A stretch of DNA of 5,280 bases, from positions 1 through 5,280 of the forward strand of contig CAMNGN010000138.1 of the NCBI GenBank assembly GCA_946538475.1. Direction: 5' to 3'. This stretch comes from an uncultured Blautia sp. GTDB lineage: Bacteria; Bacillota; Clostridia; Lachnospirales; Lachnospiraceae. This document shows, one piece after another, positions 5,186 through 5,280 of the stretch. The notes beneath the pieces are model-generated. The model was not told where the DNA came from, did no database searches, and was given only the letters and a program-made list of their open reading frames with translations. Each line of letters begins with the position of its first letter. The first letter of the stretch is position 1. The position numbers were made by a program, and so were the translations under genes.

Positions 5186-5280
5186 GAAACACACGGGGAC
5201 GGTCCTTTTGGGAAACACACGGGGACGGTCCTTTTGTGTTCGCATACAGAAACACACGGGGACGGTCCTTTTGTGTTCGC
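5186..5280 (+). repeat. Tandem REP-like repeats, three copies, continuing past the edge
   Basis: A 25-base block beginning GAAACACAC and ending with the core GGGGACGGTCCTTTTG occurs identically at 5186-5210, 5212-5236 and 5249-5273. Copies 2 and 3 are followed by TGTTCGC, and the full unit period is 37 bases; copy 1 lacks this tail and is 26 bases from copy 2. In complete copies AACACA pairs with TGTGTT, and GGGGA can pair with TCCTT (two G-U pairs) around CGG, giving a hairpin with one internal mismatch. The array begins 4 bases after the sigma-like stop codon and could also end that transcript. The core-plus-arms pattern is like repeats moved by RAYT transposases. Confidence 0.75.

Noticed and set aside
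5186..5280. CRISPR array
   Set aside because: The repeat copies are separated by 1 and 12 bases, with no unique spacers of 30 or more bases; copies 2 and 3 share the same tail; the core also occurs alone elsewhere with changed arms.

Overview
The window looks like a chromosomal stretch from a Bacillota bacterium of class Clostridia, most likely near the Lachnospiraceae. The reasons are strong GGAGG-type ribosome binding sites on most genes, moderate GC content, and protein sequences that read like clostridial homologues from memory. This placement is an inference; no database was searched. There are six protein genes, one of them cut by the left edge.

Left part (1-1214): a dihydrofolate reductase gene (folA) runs leftward off the window. 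Diverging from it is a small VanZ-family membrane protein gene, whose predicted promoter sits so close to its ATG that the mRNA may be leaderless. Next is a 295-base convergent gap holding a strong 12-bp hairpin, which is a likely terminator, and a 23-base imperfect palindrome.

Middle (1215-4256): a leftward cluster on the minus strand reads, in transcription order, an alpha/beta hydrolase (lysophospholipase/monoglyceride-lipase type), malQ (4-alpha-glucanotransferase, all catalytic residues present), and a small two-helix membrane protein with a very acidic tail. A good promoter (TTGGCA, 18-nt spacer, extended TATAAT) precedes the hydrolase. No convincing promoter or terminator was seen between the genes, so co-transcription is likely. 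malQ points to maltodextrin or glycogen metabolism; how the hydrolase and the membrane protein relate to it is unknown.

Right part (4316-5280): a divergent plus-strand gene encodes a sigma-70-like protein. It keeps recognisable pieces resembling regions 1.1, 1.2, 2.1-2.2 and 3, but lacks region 4 and the region 2.3 tryptophans used for promoter melting. This is the most unusual protein in the window. It is bracketed by REP-like palindromic repeats sharing the core GGGGACGGTYCTT: one inverted solitary copy upstream, and three direct copies starting 4 bases after its stop codon and running to the right edge. The conserved core with variable but self-complementary outer arms suggests repeats mobilised by a RAYT (Y1-family) transposase. 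No such transposase gene is in the window.
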